Positions 63,195 through 64,000 of a stretch of 64,000 bases of DNA are shown piece by piece; the first letter of the stretch is position 1; every line of letters starts with the position of its first letter. The position numbers and the translations under genes were made by a program. Origin of the DNA: Elephas maximus indicus (Eukaryota; Chordata; Mammalia; Proboscidea; Elephantidae); contig NC_064822.1 of NCBI RefSeq assembly GCF_024166365.1, positions 100,994,823 through 101,058,822 of the forward strand. Direction: 5' to 3'. The notes under the pieces were generated by a model. It made no database searches and was not told the DNA's origin. It was given only the letters and a program-made list of their open reading frames with translations.

Positions 63195-64000
63195 CTATTT
63201 AAAATAAAATTTGAGAACATGAGAAATGATCAGGTTCTAAAAATTAAAATAAGCAAGAGTCCATCATTCGAATGGCTATTCTGCAGGTTGATCTGTGCTT
63301 TTTCTCAAAATCACAGAAATAGCCTTCTTGGCTTTGTAAGGGTTAAGGTGGTCTCATGTAAAATAACCCCTTTTGACATTTAAAAATGTCAGGCGTGACC
63401 ACCATTTCTGCTTTTTCCAGTTGGCTACAAAAGCAGTACAATTAAACTATTAGGTCATAAGGCTTATTTTTAACCATCTCAAATAGTCTTCCTACTTTAA
63501 AAAAAAAAAAAAACTTTTTTTTTTTTTTTTAAACTTTACTGTGGGGAAATTCCCACTTTGGTCTTATTCTCAGGTCTGGTTTTTACCATAGAAATGACTT
63601 GATTAAAAAAAAAAAATCCCCTGATGGTTGGGCACTGAAAGGTTACTCTTGAATTAATTGCCTGAACTGATTAGGCTAACAAAGAATTATCTTAATAACA
63701 TACCATCAACACCTCATGGGTCCTAAATATAATAAAAACCGAACAGTTAACACCATCGGAATTCTAATCATTTGTAAAATTTAGTTCAAGGATCTGCAGC
63801 TCACAAAAGAAACACACAAATCTCTGCAAAGAATAATTTGGCAGTACCAGAATTTTAAAGCATTCAAGGAGCTCATCTCAACAAATACTAAAAGCCCAAC
63901 CTATGCATTAAAAAAAAAAAAAAAAAAGTGTTTATACTTTTTATAACATTTTATTAACTTACTAGCTTATGTTTTCAAAGGTTCACAGAAAGCAATATTG
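63195..64000 (-). other. SLC38A1: SLC38A1 intron upstream of the first visible exon
   Basis: No further exon is recognised. It contains A and T runs at 63500-63532, 63606-63617 and 63909-63926. The preceding coding exon, encoding the helix before GCMVYE, lies beyond the window. Confidence 0.8.

Overview
The window reads as ordinary nuclear DNA of a placental mammal, and the repeats point to an afrotherian (most likely an elephant; manatee, dugong or hyrax are possible). The lineage markers are about thirty tRNA-headed SINEs of the AfroSINE type (CCTGGTGGCGCAGTGGTTAAG heads, GTTCGAATC B boxes, TAGGGTCGCTATGAGTC tails), three RTE-clade LINEs that share that tail, and L1s with a distinctive 3' UTR. 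Family names come from recognition, not from a database search.

One protein-coding gene is present: SLC38A1 (SNAT1, a sodium-coupled neutral amino acid transporter), on the minus strand across the right third. Eleven consecutive coding exons between 63194 and 48087 splice with GT-AG junctions and fully compatible phases. They give about 357 residues ending in the SLC38A1 C terminus, corresponding to residues 130-487 of a 487-residue protein. The N-terminal exons and promoter lie beyond position 64000. The nearly repeat-free 48086 to about 42220 interval is read as a 5.9 kb 3' UTR. The most interesting coding change is in the glycosylated extracellular-loop exon: both cysteines expected there (245 and 264) are replaced, while both NST glycosylation sequons are kept.

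The left two thirds (1 to about 42.2 kb) is intergenic and mostly layered retrotransposons. From left to right: the 5' part of an antisense L1 (1-2730); a long antisense L2 (3.65-10.86 kb) interrupted by SINEs, an L1 tail and an almost full-length RTE; an old L1 split by an LTR (11.8-13.8 kb); L2, MIR and SINE copies; an MLT1-like LTR, an L1 3' end and a truncated RTE (17.9-21.5 kb); an old L1 split by a second LTR and followed by L1 tails (22.3-25.7 kb); a complete-looking antisense L1 of about 9 kb inserted into an AfroSINE (27.4-36.5 kb) and itself carrying later insertions and a fold-back element; a truncated L1 (37.1-38.8 kb); and further SINEs and an L1 tail up to the gene. Target-site duplications visible by eye fix the ends and relative order of many insertions.

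Within the gene, introns hold several AfroSINEs, a head-to-tail run of five AfroSINEs (60.17-61.09 kb), an RTE nested in an AfroSINE (50.0-51.7 kb) and old MIR fragments. No RNA genes, CRISPR arrays or operons were seen. All RTE, L1 and L2 reading frames are broken.
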